From Prosapia bicincta (lineage: Eukaryota; Arthropoda; Insecta; Hemiptera; Cercopidae), in the NCBI GenBank assembly GCA_036971475.1, contig JBAIZL010000001.1, positions 143,396,192 through 143,460,191 on the forward strand: a stretch of 64,000 nt of DNA. Direction: 5' to 3'. Below the pieces are notes generated by a model that was not told the origin of the DNA, searched no databases, and saw only the letters and a program-made list of their open reading frames with translations. Made by a program: the position numbers and the translations under genes. Shown here in pieces: positions 61,071-64,000 of the stretch. Each line of letters starts with the position of its first letter. Within the stretch, counting starts at the first letter, position 1.

Positions 61071-61640
61071 TTAACAAATATTTATCTTTAGTTCAATATC
61101 ACTTGTCATTGATTTAATGTAACGTTCAGCTAATGCAAATACCTCAACGACATGGTTACCGTTTTTTTTCTTTGTAATAATACCTGCAGAAACACATTCA
61201 TCTCTAAAGTTTTCCTTTTTAATTAGGTTACCTAAATATTTATTGTTCTTAAGAAAACGCCCCAATTGTAGTCACAAACTACGATTCCTGTGATACAATC
61301 TGCAATAGGTTTTGCTGATTTTCATTTTCTTCTTTAGCGAAAGATTTAAAATATCTTTTTGCGTAATCTGCTACAAAATCTTTGAAATACTTGTATCTTA
61401 CTTATCAAATTCTAAAGTATATGTCTTAATGTTTTTTTTCAGGGCTACACGTATCATTAAAACTTGACTATCATTAAAACAAGAAACACAGGGAACAACA
61501 CGAGTCTGTAAACATGAAAGATTAATCAGTCACCAATGTCTTTTCCTTAGAAAGTTATCACCTTTCATGCTTTTACTGCAGCGTAAAGGGAATAGTGCAT
61601 ATGTTTTGCCGCGATAACTCATAAAAAAATCCTAACTTGA
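61071..61640 (-). pseudogene. Candidate decayed coding region, unidentified
   Basis: Several minus-strand pieces have protein-like composition: MSYRGKTYALFPLRCSKSMK (near 61620-61560), VVPCVSCFNDSQVLMIRVAL with LEFDK (61505-61400), FKDFVADYAKRYFKSF (about 61390-61340), and the 64-codon frame 61265-61071 with FRDECVSAGIITKKKNGNHV and LAERYIKSM. They lie in collinear order but in different frames with stops between. I do not recognise the family. It could be an old gene, transposon or viral remnant. Confidence 0.35.
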
Positions 61641-63543
61641 GAATAGGACCAGACGATTGTAAGTTTGTAGATAAGGTGTGCTTAAAGAACGCTGTATAAC
61701 GTTCTCAAGAAATGTAGGCGATATAAGAGTTATTAAAGAAACAATGATAACTATCTGGTAATACTGATAGAAACGAATAATGTTATCTATCAAATATATA
61801 CCTGATCTGAACTGGGACAAGAAGAGTGTCCACATAATTATTAACAACTAGGATGACCTTATTATTTGTTTGTTTCGATAACATATGAGTTTAACGGAAA
61901 TGTTTGGTGTAAGTGTTAAATGTGTAACACACGATAACGGATATGGACTTGAAAAAAAATGAGTACCGTCTGAAGTTGAACACGAACATAACGGAAGATT
62001 AAAGAATGTGAAAGAAGAAAACCAAAAATATAAAACAAACCATACAAACATAACTATTAAAATTGACAAATTACAAAACTGATATAAAACTTTTACTTAA
62101 AGCTACCTTTAGACTTTGTCTCTCTAGAGGTGAATGGCTGAATAATTGCCTTTGTGATTGTGGTTTTATTGTAATTTTATTTACTGTTGTGTTTATTTTT
62201 TTATACGATTTGGAATTGTTTAAATAACCTAATCATTAATTTTGATCTTACAAACATCTTTAGCTTGGAATAAAGTTATTAATTGTAACTAACCGTTGCT
62301 TGAAACAGAGTCAATTTCTAAATGAGCTTATGATATGGTATTTACGTACGAAACGTTAATAGAAATTAGAGGGAAACTAACAAAATAAAATAGAACAATT
62401 TCTTTTAAGTTATGAGAGTCACTGACTTAAACTAGAATTGGTCTCAACCAGCCTTCAAAATAGTGATGTTAAGCAATATTGTTCATACGAATATAAACAC
62501 AAATAATAAAAAGGAAACATAATCATTGTTTTAACTAAAATTGAAAAAACAAATTTGTAATAAAAACATTTTACCTACTGTATACAAAATCTAAAACATT
62601 ATTTTCCAGGTAAACATTTGGTCCAAAGAATTTAGTTGGAGAAACTCCACGAAGCATATGTTTCATGCTTACTGGTGAAACTATATATATACGCAGATAT
62701 ATGACTTTATATCGCTATTATTATTTGCATCTATGCTAATTATAATTTTTTCGCTCCATAATCAACGATCCTTGACTAATACGAAGGCCATGACTATTAT
62801 TAATATTACAGATACTGCTAGATTTAGTATAATAATCACAAAGATAACATATGAACATGAGCTATATAGTAGATCACGATTAGACAACATATAGTTATAA
62901 ATAACCTATTTTCGGTTACAACAATTCCAAATTATTATTTCGATAGTTAATTATGTAACGAGAACTCTTCGATTTGGATTTTATTATGCAAAGTCAAGAG
63001 ATTGTTAGGTGAATATATAGACTTATAGTGGTTCCTTGCCTAAATAAGAGAATAAGCTTGTCACAGTAATGATTAAGCAAAAGCTTTTTAACATTTATTT
63101 AAACTCGGACTAAATCAACGACGCACATTATTCACTCCGTAGACAGCTTGTTAGTGTTACTTCCGGCCTGACAATTCTTTTGGTTTTGTGTGACATTCAA
63201 ACCATTCATAAACACATTTCCTTCAATAGAATACTCGACGTATAAAGAAAGTGTTTCGTGAAACGCAAATTCCTTTATCTATTTATTGTAAGAACAAAAT
63301 ATTGTTATTAGTGACTTTGTGTGGATTTCTATATTCTTTAATTGAAAAGAGTAGAGTATCTAAAATGGTTCAGTGAATAATTCTTACTAATACTGTCTAT
63401 TTGTATTATGTTTATACATTTACTATGCAGAGATGTGAGTGGACCGTCAAAATGAAACAAAGTAATTAAAAAAATTTAGAATTTTAAATATTTTAGAAAA
63501 ATGTAATGTTATTTATTATTTGTACTTATGGGTAGTATTTGAG

Positions 63544-63545
<2 letters not shown>
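61641..63545. other. AT-rich stretch, nothing recognised
   Basis: Short hydrophobic frames at 61632-62069 (minus) carry no motif. No element ends found. Confidence 0.5.
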
Positions 63546-63592
<47 letters not shown>

Positions 63593-63620
63593 TGGGTGTG
63601 TGTGTGTGTGTGTGAGTGAG
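63546..63620. repeat. (TG)n microsatellite
   Basis: A TG run with a few interruptions. The C-V-C-V frame across it is an artefact. Confidence 0.97.
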
Positions 63621-63625
63621 TATGT

Positions 63626-63979
63626 GTGTTTCAACGTCCCTCCCCCACCTTGCAGAATAATATATTTATTATATATCTATATATCTACTGCTCACACCGT
63701 TTTGCGTACCGTGTTAAGATCCCTAAATTTTTTCTTATGTTCCCGCGTAAAATACCACGCCCTAAGTCTATTTCCTCTGACGCCTACTTTAACGATTGTA
63801 TGACCTCCCCTAAGTTGGTTGGCTGGTTTGTTAGGTCTGTATTTAGTCACAGATGTCAGTCAAATAGTCAGCTGGAAAGAAACAACATTTATATAACACA
63901 CGAATTTTTCAAAGAATCTTACCTCTTCATGAGATCTGCAGGAACAGCAAGGGGACATGCAAAATATGATCATGTTTAG
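63626..63979 (+). other. Open frame of 117 codons near the window edge, unidentified
   Basis: Reads from ATG with FPRKIPRPKSISSDAYFNDC and SPKLVGWFVRSVFSHRCQSN in a region less AT-rich than the neighbourhood. It is the longest non-retroelement frame outside repeats except those in PLE2, but it begins beside a microsatellite and shows no domain I recognise. It may be a fragment of a mobile element or a chance frame. Confidence 0.25.
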
Positions 63980-64000
63980 GATACCAATTTTAAAAGGCTC

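Overview
This window looks like non-coding, transposon-rich DNA from an invertebrate animal, most likely an arthropod and plausibly an insect with a large AT-rich genome. The evidence is a low GC content throughout, many long (TA)n and (CA)n(TA)n microsatellites, Penelope-like retroelements with GIY-YIG endonucleases, and remnants of piggyBac, pogo/Tigger, hAT and Helitron elements. The species cannot be named from sequence alone. I see no intact host gene, tRNA, rRNA, CRISPR array or bacterial-type operon. Most short open frames are chance frames or translations of microsatellites.

Layout. 0-3.2 kb: the tail of a ~140-bp tandem repeat array and the body of a large unclassified repeat (copy A). 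6.5 kb: a 372-bp hAT-type non-autonomous element. 9.65-11.5 kb: a decayed Penelope-like element (PLE1) between two direct pseudo-LTRs, each with a hammerhead-like motif. 11.6-12.1 kb: a fold-back repeat, a microsatellite and a dispersed repeat (family D). 12.65-13.05, 21.6-23.35 and 45.5-47.2 kb: copies of a long dispersed repeat (family E). 13.7-14.4 kb: a pogo/Tigger remnant. 17.0-18.0 kb: a third PLE fragment. 18.23-18.42 kb: four small hairpins with covarying stems. 19.3-20.6 kb: a piggyBac element with TTAA sites and an internal deletion. 24.2-24.9 kb: a non-autonomous Helitron. 26.0 and 47.75-48.0 kb: related fold-back palindromes. 31.3-32.4 kb: a direct duplication. 33.4-36.7 kb: a strand-asymmetric block with degenerate tandem repeats. 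41.6-43.3 kb: the best preserved Penelope-like element (PLE2), 5'-truncated, with a 135-bp inverted copy of its own 3' part at its 5' edge.

48.3-59 kb is a giant imperfect inverted structure: a ~140-bp satellite array (12 monomers, with a 6-monomer higher-order repeat), body copy C, a ~0.9-kb gap, body copy B in inverse orientation, then an array of ~14 monomers in inverse orientation. Both outer flanks carry ATGGCAGCC motifs. Copy A at the window start has the same array-to-body junction. This composite repeat is the least explained structure here.

Functionally, the window is a graveyard of mobile elements with two themes. Penelope-like elements are linked to recurring hairpin-GAAA motifs that lie near (TA)n tracts. 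A second family joins satellite arrays to a decayed, possibly intron-containing coding body.
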